Positions 9,801 through 20,100 of a stretch of DNA of 64,000 nucleotides are shown here, piece by piece. The number at the start of each line of letters is the position of its first letter. The first letter of the stretch is position 1. The DNA comes from Acinetobacter geminorum (lineage in GTDB: Bacteria > Pseudomonadota > Gammaproteobacteria > Pseudomonadales > Moraxellaceae): NCBI RefSeq assembly GCF_013009345.1, contig NZ_JABELE010000005.1, positions 77,149 through 141,148 of the forward strand, read 5' to 3'. The notes under the pieces were generated by a model. That model was given only the letters and a program-made list of their open reading frames with translations. It had not been told where the DNA came from and did not search any database. A program made the translations under genes and the position numbers.

Positions 9801-11369
9801 TAATAGATCTGGATCAAAGTTTCGATTTATCTGTGTAGAGGAAATATATTGACGATCTTGCTGTACACTTTGGCTTAATAGGGTCCAGTCAGCAGAGTCT
9901 GATAAATTCTCTACTCTAATAACTTCTGGAACTTCAGACTCTAGTTCAATATTGAATAGTGACTCATCAAAAGTAAAATTCTGCTGAGATAAATCGTTTT
10001 GAATACTCGGTGTATGTAGCGTATAAAGTTTTAATTCTTCTAGAATACTTTGATGTTGCTTAACAATACCGACTCGCTGGCCAGCAGCTAAAGCATCGAA
10101 CAATTGAATAAGTTGTTGATGCGCTTTTTGATAAATTTCAAAAATATAGTCCGATTGCAATAACACAGGTTTATCAAGCAATACATTGTAGCTGTCTTTC
10201 AATTGGCTCGTATATTCATGCAAACCAAGCATTGCTTGAGAGTGGGTATGCTGTAGCAACAAATTAGCCTGTTCACTTAGACGTTCAAGATAACCAGGAA
10301 ACTCGTTACGAATCCCTTTCTCAAAATCTAATTCTGCATCGAGTAGCTCAGAAACATCTAATAACAATAATTGCGATACTAAACCATGTGAAGGCGTTAA
10401 TGGATCTGTTCGATCACCATGTTGCTCAACGTAAGCATCCCATGACTGATTAAACTGCGCTAATCTCGCTTCAAGCTGTTCACCTGAACTATTGCTAGAT
10501 AGCAGTTCTAAGCTCTCTCTAATAAAATCACGATATTCTTGTAGTAATAAAATTTCATCTGAGTTAGAAGAGAGTTCTTCTTGCAATAAGATTTTAAATA
10601 AGTGCTCAACTTTAGTACTGGCTTCAAAAATTGTTTCGACCTGTGCCATTGCAGAACTGCCACGCAAAGTATGTAGCGCACGTATTAAAGCATTGTAGCT
10701 ATCATACTGATGTAGTTCTTGATTTAAGAACTGATGAATTGTCGATAAATGCTCTTCTGCCTCCTCCATAAACAAGGCTAAAGTTTCATTTAGTTCAGTA
10801 TGTACATCTTCAACAGTTGGCCCAGCCAATGAATCTTGCTCAATATAGTCTAGCTCAAGCCCAGTCATTGTTTCGGCAGTAAGCATATTTGAAAGCTGTA
10901 AAAGCTCTTCTAAAGCAGGTTCTAAACTTTGCTGTTGTTGTAATTGTTGTCCCAATAAAATAAGCGGTCTAAAATCTACTGCATGTGCTCTTTTTTGCTT
11001 AAAGTTATCTACTAATTTAAGGAAATAGAACTTAAACACTAACTGAACATAACTCTGGATAGCTGGAGTCAACTTAAGGCTTTGATTGATTACTCGATTG
11101 AGCGTATCTTCAACTGTCCAAGCAAGCTCAGCTGAAGATTTAGCGCCAATCATTCTCCCAGAACCTTTTAAGGTATGGAAATGACGGCGAATTTCAGTGA
11201 GCGTAGCAATATTCTCGGACTGCATCCATTCATTTAGTAATGGTTGCAAATCAACAAAAATTTCTTCAATTTCTTCGACGAAAATCTCAAGAAACTCAGC
11301 ATCTTGTTCAGAATAGCTATCTTCAGGTAGCATCATTGCTTCAGTTAAAGTTTTTAATATTTCTTTCAT
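6855..11369 (-). CDS. chpA: ChpA hybrid histidine kinase/response regulator (CheA-like)
   Basis: A 1504-residue hybrid kinase controlling twitching motility and surface responses. Four Hpt domains carry phospho-accepting His: His65 (FHTLKG), His233 (LHTLRG), His562 (LHTLKG) and His769 (VHSLKG). A degenerate Hpt-like region without His lies around residues 340-450. Then come a CheA dimerisation region, the HATPase with N box (LRNAIDHGLED, about 1085) and G boxes (DDGRGID, GRGVGLDV), a CheW-like domain, and a C-terminal receiver with DD near 1385 and phospho-acceptor Asp1429 (LLDIEMPRMDG). P. aeruginosa ChpA is larger, with more Hpt-type domains. The A. baumannii homologue (A1S_2811) is reported to affect surface motility and biofilm. 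Confidence 0.95.
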   Translation of the reverse strand: MKEILKTLTEAMMLPEDSYSEQDAEFLEIFVEEIEEIFVDLQPLLNEWMQSENIATLTEIRRHFHTLKGSGRMIGAKSSAELAWTVEDTLNRVINQSLKLTPAIQSYVQLVFKFYFLKLVDNFKQKRAHAVDFRPLILLGQQLQQQQSLEPALEELLQLSNMLTAETMTGLELDYIEQDSLAGPTVEDVHTELNETLALFMEEAEEHLSTIHQFLNQELHQYDSYNALIRALHTLRGSSAMAQVETIFEASTKVEHLFKILLQEELSSNSDEILLLQEYRDFIRESLELLSSNSSGEQLEARLAQFNQSWDAYVEQHGDRTDPLTPSHGLVSQLLLLDVSELLDAELDFEKGIRNEFPGYLERLSEQANLLLQHTHSQAMLGLHEYTSQLKDSYNVLLDKPVLLQSDYIFEIYQKAHQQLIQLFDALAAGQRVGIVKQHQSILEELKLYTLHTPSIQNDLSQQNFTFDESLFNIELESEVPEVIRVENLSDSADWTLLSQSVQQDRQYISSTQINRNFDPDLLDIFLEEADELLEGMDTDLNIWINDQENFAALNNLMRYLHTLKGGANMIQATYIGLIAHELESIYERLIQRQLIASSALIDFIRLVQDDLADRLQIMREKQLDYEAYYTINALKRAGQNSNFQSVPEIEASDIEREIFSEQEVISEVLIDEVPAEIEAVIEELEAHHDQVFDAVVTELAAPVEAIALVVSSQENDALVDEEDITAVVEQTFLEEAAELLEMADMLLKQWFDQRTNRSILLQLQRAVHSLKGGARMVGLEAVYAIAYQLENTFEQFALHHFNSNIYDHLLESSIAWLKDAIFKYNYQHFDGLQQSLENIQFFETNIQIPAKLSKADLFSSEPVMTFIQGDGTEPPPMMGAWEQTQRLDQNNEMIRVSADLIEKMIDLSGENSINRSRIEMDLSQFGHTLAEMELAIQRLADQLRRMEGELETQIIAKHGIEHSRYTEFDPLEMDRYSSLNQLSKSLAESASDLVDFKNTLSDKIRDTESLLLQQSRIQAEIQEGLMRTRLVPFSRLLPRLQRIVRQTSTALNRPAELFVNNTEGELDRNILERLVTPLEHMLRNAIDHGLEDRVQREQAQKPETGRIELNIHRQGTDVVVTFKDDGRGIDIEKVRQKALMSGLINAEQVLEHHDILQLIFHPGLSTADQVTQISGRGVGLDVVQSDIKALGGHVSVDSVYGQGTVFTIRVPTTVAVSDALMVKVADQQFAIPLAQIDRIVRVSPTSLEQYFGSTQEFFEFENKHYPLRYLSEFVGNQPIPRLSGMMYSLPVLMIKANNGQTVALLVDQLIGSRAQIVVKPIGQQFSSIGAIAGATILGDGQVCLILDGQNIARQIQASRRNKLINDTIYRQRESDERRLIMIVDDSVTVRKVTSRLLERQGYDVVTAKDGIDAIEQLENIKPDLMLLDIEMPRMDGFEVLNLVRHHDLHQNMPVIMITSRTGEKHRERAFTLGVNQYMGKPFQEEDLLHNIDALFMTCEGGLA

Positions 11370-11516
11370 AGCAAAGGCTTCTTTTGCTTACCCCCTGAGT
11401 GGGGAAAACTACAGAGTCAACACCAAAAAAATAACTATTTCCCCAATATTTGTTTGGCGCTGCTCATACTTTTAAAAGAATAGCTATTATAAGAATAGCT
11501 ATTCTCATCCCCCAAT

Positions 11517-13598
11517 TTAGTCAGGTAATTTAAAGTCCGTTACTGACTCACGCAATGATTCCGACATATTCGCCAATTCCGACACGGAACGAGCAGTATC
11601 GAAGGTTGCCGTTGTTGTTTGTGAAGTAATTTCTTGTACGACTGTCATGGTTGCAGCAATATGACTTGCAGATGCTGATTGAAGTTTTGCAGCATCGGAA
11701 ATGCTCGCAATTAAGTTTGCCAAGTCACCCGATACTTTTTGAATTTCATCGAGTGCAATACCCGCATCTTTCGCCAAGTTAGCACCACGTACAACCTCAG
11801 TTGTCGTTTGTTCCATCGAGATAACGGCTTCGTTGGTATCCGTTTGAATCGTCTTAACAAGCGTTTCAATCTGCTTAGTCGCTGAAGCAGAACGTTCTGC
11901 AAGACGTTGGACTTCATCGGCAACCACGGCGAAACCACGCCCCGCTTCACCGGCCATAGATGCTTGGATTGCTGCATTTAATGCAAGAATGTTTGTTTGG
12001 TCTGCAATATCGTTAATAAGTGATACGATATTACCAATTTCTTGTGAAGATTCACCCAAACGTTTAATACGCTTAGATGTTTCCTGAATCTGTTCACGAA
12101 TCGTATCCATACCCTCAATAGAACGGTTTACGACTTGTGCACCATTAGATGCAATATATACCGAACGTTGTGCTACGTTAGCGGATTCAGATGCATTAGA
12201 TGATACTTGGTCAATAGACAATGCCATTTCGTTCATTGCTGTTGATGCACCTGCAATTTCTTGTGCTTGGTGTTCAGATGCCTCTGCCAACTGGTTAGTA
12301 ATATTCTGAGTATTATGTGTATAACGAGCAACTTCTTGTGAAGTTTCATGAATTCGAGATACGAGGTCTCGTAATTGGTCAATCGCAAAGTTAATCGAGT
12401 CGGCAATCGCACCAGTAAAGTCTTCAGATACCGTTGCATATGAGCGCAAGTCACCATCTGCAAGATCGGCAATTTCGTCAAGTAAACGTAAAATTGCATT
12501 CTGGTTACGATCATACTCTTCTTGTAATGTAGCTACACGTTGTTTATCTGCTTTACTACGAAGGGATAAAAGTTTTAAGACAGAACCAATCAAACCAAGC
12601 AGTGATAATGTGAGTAATGCAACTAATGCAAAAGCCTTCCAACCATATTGTGTTTGCTCTGAAAGATCACCTAATGCAGTTAACATTGCATCAGACTGTG
12701 AGAAGATCTCACTAGACGATTGACGTACGTTTACAATCTGGTTTGTATTTTTAAGTACTGATGTCGCCGCAGATTTTAAAACTTTATCATACTCACTTTT
12801 AATACCTTCCAAGGATTCACGAATTTCAGGAGAATCAACTTTAGCTACGCCTAATTCAGCATTTCCGTTTAGCTGCGCCTCTAAGTACACGCCGAAAGTC
12901 TCGATATCGATACTAAAGTCATGTGCTGAGTTCTCAGAGTTCTCTGTACCAACGAAAACGGAGTTAATAGATCGTAAAATACGTTCCGCAATAAATACCT
13001 GGTTTTTAGCAATCACAACCTGATTACTTGATACTTTTTCGCGAACCATCTTATCAACCATCAAGTTATATTCAGCTTGAATCTCAGGAATAGAATCACT
13101 AATCGAGATATTCATATTATATAATTGGTTAATTACGCTCTGTTGTGATGAGATCAAGTCAACGTCATAAGACAAAGATTTCCACAGACTGGCTACTTTT
13201 TTGTATTCTTTTGAAGATGTGCCATAAATGTTTTCGACATTTTTAATATTTTTGGCAAAAAGTTGGCGTGATTCAATTAACGCTTTCATCGCTTCAGGCG
13301 ATCCAGAAGCCGTTGCTTCCGTAGCCTGTCTAGAAATTGTTTGTGATAGTAAGCGCAACTCACCCATACTACGTGTCAATTGGTTATGACGAGGTACACT
13401 ATAAAATAAATAAGTGAGCGAAGTTGAAGCTAATACTAAACATACAGAAGCTACATAAAGGATAGGCTTGGACTTTTTACTTTCCCCAAATAAACTGGCA
13501 TATTGCTCAATTTCTGACTGGATTTTCGCAATAAAGTTGACATTCGATTTTTCGTTTACACTACGATTGCCACTTTTCTTTTTAAGTTTAAAGCCCAT
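11517..13598 (-). CDS. pilJ: PilJ methyl-accepting chemotaxis receptor for the Chp system
   Basis: A 693-residue transmembrane receptor. TM1 lies at about residues 45-66, a largely helical periplasmic sensor region (PilJ type) at about 67-318, TM2 at about 319-343, then a HAMP-like region and a long cytoplasmic coiled coil. The signalling tip near residue 540 is the classic chemoreceptor hairpin (DIADQTNILALNAAIQ, then GEAGRGFAVVADEVQRLAE). It signals pilus or surface status to ChpA through PilI. It sits between pilI and chpA in the same direction, with a 147-bp gap before chpA. Confidence 0.95.
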   Translation of the reverse strand: MGFKLKKKSGNRSVNEKSNVNFIAKIQSEIEQYASLFGESKKSKPILYVASVCLVLASTSLTYLFYSVPRHNQLTRSMGELRLLSQTISRQATEATASGSPEAMKALIESRQLFAKNIKNVENIYGTSSKEYKKVASLWKSLSYDVDLISSQQSVINQLYNMNISISDSIPEIQAEYNLMVDKMVREKVSSNQVVIAKNQVFIAERILRSINSVFVGTENSENSAHDFSIDIETFGVYLEAQLNGNAELGVAKVDSPEIRESLEGIKSEYDKVLKSAATSVLKNTNQIVNVRQSSSEIFSQSDAMLTALGDLSEQTQYGWKAFALVALLTLSLLGLIGSVLKLLSLRSKADKQRVATLQEEYDRNQNAILRLLDEIADLADGDLRSYATVSEDFTGAIADSINFAIDQLRDLVSRIHETSQEVARYTHNTQNITNQLAEASEHQAQEIAGASTAMNEMALSIDQVSSNASESANVAQRSVYIASNGAQVVNRSIEGMDTIREQIQETSKRIKRLGESSQEIGNIVSLINDIADQTNILALNAAIQASMAGEAGRGFAVVADEVQRLAERSASATKQIETLVKTIQTDTNEAVISMEQTTTEVVRGANLAKDAGIALDEIQKVSGDLANLIASISDAAKLQSASASHIAATMTVVQEITSQTTTATFDTARSVSELANMSESLRESVTDFKLPD

Positions 13599-13644
13599 AC
13601 AGCTTCTCCCCAGAAAAATATACTGTTTATTAACAGCATAAAAA

Positions 13645-14214
13645 TTAGTTTATAAATTTTGTCGATGCATTCATATAATGTGGGTTTTGCAATAATCGAC
13701 TAAATAAAAAGACATGCCAGTGCTGATTGTGCTGGTGAAAATACCCTTGGCAATATTCTTTTAGATTTTCCTCCAAGTTAAAACTTTGAGAAAAAAAGCT
13801 TTTTTTATTAAAGTGTTGAATCCCCAAGACTTGATCAACAACCAACCCCACATACTGGTCATGATGGCTAATACATAATACTTTTTGGGCAGACGAAAAT
13901 GAACTTCGTTGCCCTGAAATAAAATGCGCCAAATCAGAAACTGAAAGTAATCTTCCCCTGATATTTGCCAATCCCTTTACCCAACTTTGGGTATTTGGAA
14001 CAGATGTATATTTTGGTGGATAGATAACTTCTGAGATTTCCCCAAGTGGTGCGACGAAGTATTGCCCTCTCATTTCAAAAGCAATTCCTGACCACCGTTC
14101 TGCTTCATTTTGGACTGAAGCGTAATTCTTGTTACCTCGTTTAGACAAACGAAGTAACTCAATAAATCCGTTCGCGGCCATACTCGATCCTATAAGACGG
14201 GCGTACCCCGCCAT
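13645..14214 (-). CDS. pilI: PilI CheW-like adaptor
   Basis: A 189-residue cytoplasmic protein with a CheW fold. The segment FEMRGQYFVAPLGEISEVI starts near residue 47, then VKGLANIRGRLLSVSDLAHF, and QYVGLVVDQVLG later. These are the typical coupling-protein strands that bridge receptor and kinase. The operon order pilG-pilH-pilI-pilJ-chpA matches Pseudomonas. The spacing to pilH is 23 bp and to pilJ 46 bp, consistent with one transcript. Confidence 0.93.
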   Translation of the reverse strand: MAGYARLIGSSMAANGFIELLRLSKRGNKNYASVQNEAERWSGIAFEMRGQYFVAPLGEISEVIYPPKYTSVPNTQSWVKGLANIRGRLLSVSDLAHFISGQRSSFSSAQKVLCISHHDQYVGLVVDQVLGIQHFNKKSFFSQSFNLEENLKEYCQGYFHQHNQHWHVFLFSRLLQNPHYMNASTKFIN

Positions 14215-14237
14215 TTATGCTTTTATGGTTGGATGAG

Positions 14238-14600
14238 TTAATTTAGATATTGTTTAATTACATCGATCAATTGCTTTTCTTCGATTGGCTTAATCAAGTA
14301 GTCAAGTGCACCTTGACGCTTGCCCCATACTCGGTCGGTTGCTTGATCTTTAGTACTCACAATTACAACAGGAATATGTTTAGTGTCTTCATCACGAGTA
14401 ATCTGGCGTGTTGCCTGAAAACCATTTACACCTGGCATGACTACATCCATCAATACAAGATCTGGTTGCTCTGCTTTTGCCAAAGTTACACCATCTGCAC
14501 CATTAGATGCTTCAAGTACGTCATAACCATGCTTGGTTAAAATTTCTTTAAAACGAAAAGTTTCTGTTGGTGAATCATCTACAATAAGAATACGTGCCAT
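14238..14600 (-). CDS. pilH: PilH response regulator
   Basis: A 120-residue single-domain CheY-like receiver. The acidic pair is Asp8-Asp9 (IVDDS), the phospho-acceptor Asp52 (LMDVVMPG), the switch residue is in VVIVSTKD, and the conserved Lys is in YLIKPI. There is no output domain. In the Chp system PilH is one of two receivers phosphorylated by ChpA; it is linked to pilus retraction or acts as a phosphate sink, depending on species. It follows pilG by 23 bp. Confidence 0.93.
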   Translation of the reverse strand: MARILIVDDSPTETFRFKEILTKHGYDVLEASNGADGVTLAKAEQPDLVLMDVVMPGVNGFQATRQITRDEDTKHIPVVIVSTKDQATDRVWGKRQGALDYLIKPIEEKQLIDVIKQYLN

Positions 14601-14623
14601 TTCTTTGCCCTTAAATTACTTAA

Positions 14624-15007
14624 TTATGAACTTACATGATTACGAATCGCATTTAGCAATTCATCTTTGCTAAAAGGTTTCGTCAAGTATTCATCTGAAC
14701 CTACCACACGCCCTTTTGCCTGATCAAACAGACCATCTTTACTAGAGAGCATAATAACGGGAATGTTCTGATAATTTTGAGAGTTCTTAATCAGCGCACA
14801 GGTTTGATAACCGTCTAAACGAGGCATCATGATATCGACAAAAACAATATCTGGATTTGCTTCTGCAATTTTGGACAGAGCTTCAAATCCATCCACAGCA
14901 GTAATGACTTCACAGCCTTCACGCTGTAATAAGGTTTCTGCTGTACGGCGAATGGTTTTTGAGTCATCAATCACCATTACTTTCAGATTTTGGAACGCAT
15001 CTTCCAT
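14624..15007 (-). CDS. pilG: PilG response regulator
   Basis: A 127-residue CheY-like receiver, first gene of the Chp operon. It has Asp14-Asp15 (VIDDS), phospho-acceptor Asp58 (VDIMMPRLDG), VIMLSSKDG and the conserved Lys in YLTKPF. In P. aeruginosa PilG promotes pilus extension and cAMP signalling. The operon promoter should lie in the 284-bp AT-rich divergent region 15008-15291 shared with the coiled-coil protein gene; I could not assign -35/-10 boxes there with confidence. Confidence 0.94.
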   Translation of the reverse strand: MEDAFQNLKVMVIDDSKTIRRTAETLLQREGCEVITAVDGFEALSKIAEANPDIVFVDIMMPRLDGYQTCALIKNSQNYQNIPVIMLSSKDGLFDQAKGRVVGSDEYLTKPFSKDELLNAIRNHVSS

Positions 15008-15291
15008 TTAATCTTCCATCCCCATAAAAATAAAATATAAATGCAATTTAACTTAAATTTGTTTTTACACATTTATACGCATTTTTAACATATCTCACCT
15101 TCTATTTTCAATGAGGCATTTTTGTCTACTTTCTCATTTATAAACAATAACTTTTAACCTCATCACACTTTAATTAAAATTATCATTTTTTTTATAATGA
15201 CTATATTTTTATTCAGCTAAATAATAATTAATATAATGAAGATTAAATATTTAAAAATAAGCGACTTAGCTATCTTTTTTGGGGATTTTCA

Positions 15292-15930
15292 ATGAATGAC
15301 AGAATGAAATATGCCTTTTACAGGAACTGTTTGTCTGTATCTATAGGCATTATTTCCTTCGGATCACTTTTTTTCTTATCCTCTAGTATTGCTATTGCCG
15401 ATACGCCTAAAGCGGTTTGGTATCGTTATTATGATCAACATGGTATTGCCAATATTAGTACATCGGTTACACCAGCCCATATTCGTTATGGTTATGAAGC
15501 TCTAGATCGCAATATGCAAGTAATAAAAAGAAACCATTCGTATAATGCTGAAGCTGATTTAAATCAATCAACTCAACGCGCATTATTAGCACGACATAAA
15601 GAACAAGATATCAAATTAAAAAAAGCTTATAGCAATAGTAAGACAGCTTCAATTAAAAGAGATCAGGCATTAGTGTCTATAAAAAAGCAAATTAATTATC
15701 AACAGGAACAACTTAACCAATTACAACAAGACAAAATTTTATTTAAGCGTCAGGAAATGGAGTATTTCAGAAAAGGAAAACCGATTCCTAAGCGTCATAA
15801 AGCATTGATTGAAAACAATCTAAATAATATTAATCGGGTTAAACAAACCATTGAAACACTTTCCAAGATCTATAGTCGAACTAATAATGAGTATGAAAAT
15901 ATTATCGAACGTTTAAAAAAGCTTGAATAA
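15292..15930 (+). CDS. Exported coiled-coil protein, DUF4124-like N-terminus
   Basis: A 212-residue protein of unknown function. Residues about 1-38 form a hydrophobic export signal ending in a plausible cleavage site (SIAIADT). The segment VWYRYYDQHGIANIS resembles the start of DUF4124 proteins, which are common next to envelope and pilus genes. The rest (about 75-212) is highly charged and Gln/Lys/Glu rich, with long heptad-like stretches that read as coiled coil. It is divergent from pilG and 59 bp before the RND adaptor gene, so it may share a transcript with the pump. The link to pilus signalling is positional only. Confidence 0.65.
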   Translation: MNDRMKYAFYRNCLSVSIGIISFGSLFFLSSSIAIADTPKAVWYRYYDQHGIANISTSVTPAHIRYGYEALDRNMQVIKRNHSYNAEADLNQSTQRALLARHKEQDIKLKKAYSNSKTASIKRDQALVSIKKQINYQQEQLNQLQQDKILFKRQEMEYFRKGKPIPKRHKALIENNLNNINRVKQTIETLSKIYSRTNNEYENIIERLKKLE

Positions 15931-15989
15931 CGGCAAAGGTTTATCAAGAATAGGGGCAAAATAAAATTTGAATTATAGGATGATGCTGT

Positions 15990-17108
15990 ATGCACACAAT
16001 GCATCTCACCCCTTCTACTTTTTTTAAACTGAGTATTATTAGTTTATGTTTAATTTTAACTGCATGTAATCAGCAAGAAACAACCAAAACTACTGAATCA
16101 GCTCCTGTAAAAATTGAGCTTATTCCTCAAGACCTTATTGCAGTTAAAGAAGGAGCACTTGACTCCAAAACTGCATTTACAGGAACAATTCGTGCGGTTC
16201 AGCAAAGTTCCATTCAGGCACAAGTGAGTGCAACAGCGACGAATGTCACTGCCAATGTTGGTCAACAGGTACAAAAAGGTCAAGTGCTGGTGAGATTGAA
16301 TAATCAGGACAATGTTGCACGTTTAGCACAAGCACGCGCCAACCTTGCATCAGCTCAATCACAAGCTGAACTTGCACGTAATTTGATGAACCGGAAACAA
16401 AGATTATTTAATCAAGGTTTTATTGCTCGTGTCGAGTTTGAACAAAGTCAGGTTGACTACAAAGGCCAGCTTGAAAGCGTAAAAGCACAACAAGCAAATG
16501 TCGACATTGCTAAAAAAGCTGATCAGGACGGAATTATTATCAGTCCAATTTCAGGTGTGATTACTAAACGACAAGTAGAACCAGGTCAAACTGTTTCAGT
16601 TGGACAAACATTATTTGAAATCGTAAATCCCGACCAACTTGAAATACAGGCCAAGTTACCAATTGAGCAACAGTCTGCGCTTAAGGTAGGTAACAGCATT
16701 CAATATCAGATTCAGGGAAATTCTAAACAATTAAACGCAACGCTTACTCGTATTTCACCTGTTGCAGATCAAGAGAGCCGACAAATTGAGTTTTTTGCTG
16801 CTCCTAAAGAAAAAATTGATTCGTTAAGCATAGGAGCGTTTATTAATGGAAATATTTTGCGCAATGACACTCATCAAGGCCAAACGATTCCTTTAGACAG
16901 CATTCAAAATATGCAACATGACCCGTTTGTATGGGTGATACGCAATCACACCATTCAAAAAGTTAAAATTCGGGTGGTTGAACAGCGTTATAACGACAAT
17001 ATTGCTTTAGTCGAAGGTTTACAAAGCACAGATATGGTCAGCCGTATTCAATTTGAAGATTCCGACATTAATAAAAAAGTGACGGTTACAACCGACAAAA
17101 ATAAATAA
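15990..17108 (+). CDS. RND efflux periplasmic adaptor (membrane fusion lipoprotein)
   Basis: A 372-residue HlyD/AcrA-type adaptor. It begins with a lipoprotein signal and lipobox LTAC (Cys26), so it should be anchored to the outer face of the inner membrane. It has two biotinyl-lipoyl halves (around VGQQVQKGQVLVRL and SGVITKRQVEPGQTVSVG) flanking a coiled-coil hairpin (about 105-170), then beta-barrel and membrane-proximal domains. An AGGA sequence precedes ATG 15990. The pump gene follows after 15 bp. A. baumannii RND loci named arpAB and abeD are possible equivalents, but I cannot tell which from sequence alone. Confidence 0.9.
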   Translation: MHTMHLTPSTFFKLSIISLCLILTACNQQETTKTTESAPVKIELIPQDLIAVKEGALDSKTAFTGTIRAVQQSSIQAQVSATATNVTANVGQQVQKGQVLVRLNNQDNVARLAQARANLASAQSQAELARNLMNRKQRLFNQGFIARVEFEQSQVDYKGQLESVKAQQANVDIAKKADQDGIIISPISGVITKRQVEPGQTVSVGQTLFEIVNPDQLEIQAKLPIEQQSALKVGNSIQYQIQGNSKQLNATLTRISPVADQESRQIEFFAAPKEKIDSLSIGAFINGNILRNDTHQGQTIPLDSIQNMQHDPFVWVIRNHTIQKVKIRVVEQRYNDNIALVEGLQSTDMVSRIQFEDSDINKKVTVTTDKNK

Positions 17109-17123
17109 GGTAGCAAATAGCGT

Positions 17124-20100
17124 ATGTGGTTTACTCGAATCAGTGTGAAATACCCCGTTTTTACCATTATGATGATGCTCAGCTTAATGGTACTCGGGTT
17201 GGCGTCTTGGAAACGTATGACTGTCGAAGAGTTTCCAAATATAGATTTCCCATTCGTAGTAGTCACCACACAATATGCGGGTGCGTCGCCTGAAGCGGTT
17301 GAGTCAGATATAACAAAAAAACTTGAAGATCAAATCAATACTATTTCGGGCATTAAACAGATTACTTCACGCTCAAGTGAAGGCCTTTCAATGGTGATTG
17401 CCGAGTTTAATCTTGATACTTCTTCGGCGATTGCTGCTCAGGATGTTCGTGACAAAATTGCAACCGTCACTGCGCAGTTCCGTGACGAAATTGATACACC
17501 GATTGTGCAACGCTATGACCCCTCGTCTAGCCCAATCATGTCAGTCGTATTTGAATCAAACAGCATGAGTCTGGCGCAATTAAGTTCCTATGTAGATAAA
17601 CGTATTGTGCCTCAGCTTAAAACTGTTTCTGGTGTGGGTAATGTCAATTTACTAGGTGATGCTAAACGTCAAATTCGGATTAAGGTTCATCCTGAACAAT
17701 TACAAAGCTACGGTATTGGTATTGATCAGGTCATTAACACGCTAAAAAATGAAAATATTGAAGTACCTGCAGGAACCTTACAGCAAAAGAATTCTGAACT
17801 GGTTGTACAGATTCAATCAAAAGTCATCCATCCTCTTGGATTTGGTGATTTAGTTATTGCTAATAAAAATGGTTCCCCTATTTTTTTAAAACAAGTAGCA
17901 ACCGTTGAAGATACTCAAGCCGAACTACAATCGAGTGCCTTTTATAATGGAAGAACAGCGGTTTCTGTCGATATTTTAAAAAGCTCCGATGCCAATGTAA
18001 TTAAAGTCGTCGATCAGACTTATCTAACGTTAGAGAAATTAAAAGATCAAATGCCTGCGGGTTTAGATTACAAAGTCGTAGCTGATAGCTCTAAAGGTAT
18101 TCGCGCTTCAATCAAAGATGTTGTTCGAACCATTATTGAAGGTGCTGCTTTAGCAGTTCTCATTGTTTTACTCTTTTTAGGCTCTTTCCGCTCTACAGTT
18201 ATTACCGGTTTAACCTTACCTATTACTTTGCTCGGAACCTTAACTTTTATTTGGGCTTTCGGGTTTAGCATTAACATGATGACGCTGTTAGCACTATCGC
18301 TCAGTATTGGTTTACTTATTGATGATGCAATTGTAGTTCGGGAAAATATTGTCAGACATACTGAACTTGGCAAAGACCACGTAACTGCAGCTCTTGAAGG
18401 GACAAAAGAAATTGGTTTAGCCGTACTCGCAACTACACTTACCATTGTGGCAGTATTTCTACCTGTTGCCTTTATGGGTGGTCTGATTGGACGTTTCTTT
18501 TATCAGTTCGGTGTAACAGTCAGTACAGCTGTTCTAATTTCAATGTTTATTAGTTTTACGCTCGATCCAATGCTTTCTGCTCATTGGAAAGATCCTGTAA
18601 AGAAAAAAGATAATTGGCTACAACGGTTTTTTAACCATATTTCTAAAATACTAGATCGGCTTACCCATGTTTATGAAAAGCTATTAAAACTTGCTCTACG
18701 CTTCCGTTTAATCACGGTTATTGTTGCAATCGCTTCATTATTTGCTGCATTAGGACTATCGAAACTGATTGGGACCGAATTTGTACCTACACCAGATAAG
18801 GGTGAAGTGCGCATTCAGTTCGAGACTCCTGTAGATTCTTCTTTAGAATATACCCAAGCAAAATTACATCAGGTCGATCAAATTATTAGACAATTCCCTG
18901 ATGTCGTTTCTACTTATGGTGTAGTGAACAGTGAAGTAGACTCTGGTAAAAACCATGCCGGTTTAGGAGTGACCTTAAAGCCAAAACAAGAACGTAGCTC
19001 AGATCTAAATACACTCAATAATGAGTTCCGTGATCGTTTGCAAACTGTAGCGGGTATTCAAGTGACTTCTGTTGCCGCAGCACAAGACTCTGTATCTGGC
19101 GGTCAGAAACCAATCATGATTTCGATTAAAGGATCTGACCTAAATGAACTACAAAAAATTTCAGATCGCTTTATTGCAGAAATGGAAAAAATTAAAGGCG
19201 TAGTTGATTTAGAAAGTTCATTGAAAGAACCTAAACCTACTTTGGGTGTTCATATTAATCGCGTGCTGGCAAGTGATTTGGGCTTATCTGTTTCCCAAAT
19301 TGCGAATGCCATTCGACCATTAATTGCGGGCGATAATGTCACCACTTGGGAAGACCGTGATGGTGAAACTTATGATGTGAATTTACGTTTAAATGAAAAT
19401 AAACGTATGCTTCCGCAAGATGTGCAAAATTTATATATCAACTCTAATAAAACCAATGCAGCTGGACAAAATATACTAGTTCCATTGAGTGCCGTCGCAA
19501 CGACCGAAGAAAAGCTTGGGGCTTCGCAAATTAACCGACGTGATCTTGAACGTGAGGTTCTTATTGAGGCAAATACCTCAGGTCGCCCTAGTGGCGATAT
19601 TGGTCAAGACATCGACAAAATGCAAAAAGCATTTAAGTTACCTGCAGGTTATACATTCGATACGCAAGGGGCAAACGCCGATATGGCTGAATCTGCGGGA
19701 TACGCATTAACAGCCATTACCCTATCGATTGTATTTATTTATATCGTGCTAGGTTCTCAGTTCAATAGCTTTATTCATCCCGCAGCAATTATGGCCTCTT
19801 TACCCTTGTCATTGATTGGTGTTTTTCTTGCCTTATTCCTGTTCCAAAGCACGCTAAATCTGTTTTCGATTATTGGTATTATCATGCTGATGGGGCTTGT
19901 CACTAAAAATGCGATTTTGCTGATCGATTTTATTAAGAAAGCGATGGATCAGGGTGTCAGCCGTTATGACGCTATTTTGCAAGCTGGTAAGACCCGTTTA
20001 CGTCCAATTTTGATGACAACAAGCGCTATGGTGATGGGGATGGTTCCATTGGCTTTAGGTCTCGGCGAAGGCGGTGAACAAAGCGCACCAATGGCTCATG

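Noticed and set aside
9245..11369. Additional phosphorylatable Hpt domain in ChpA (residues about 340-450)
   Set aside because: The helical pattern resembles Hpt, but the HTLKG-type histidine is absent, so it is not counted as active.
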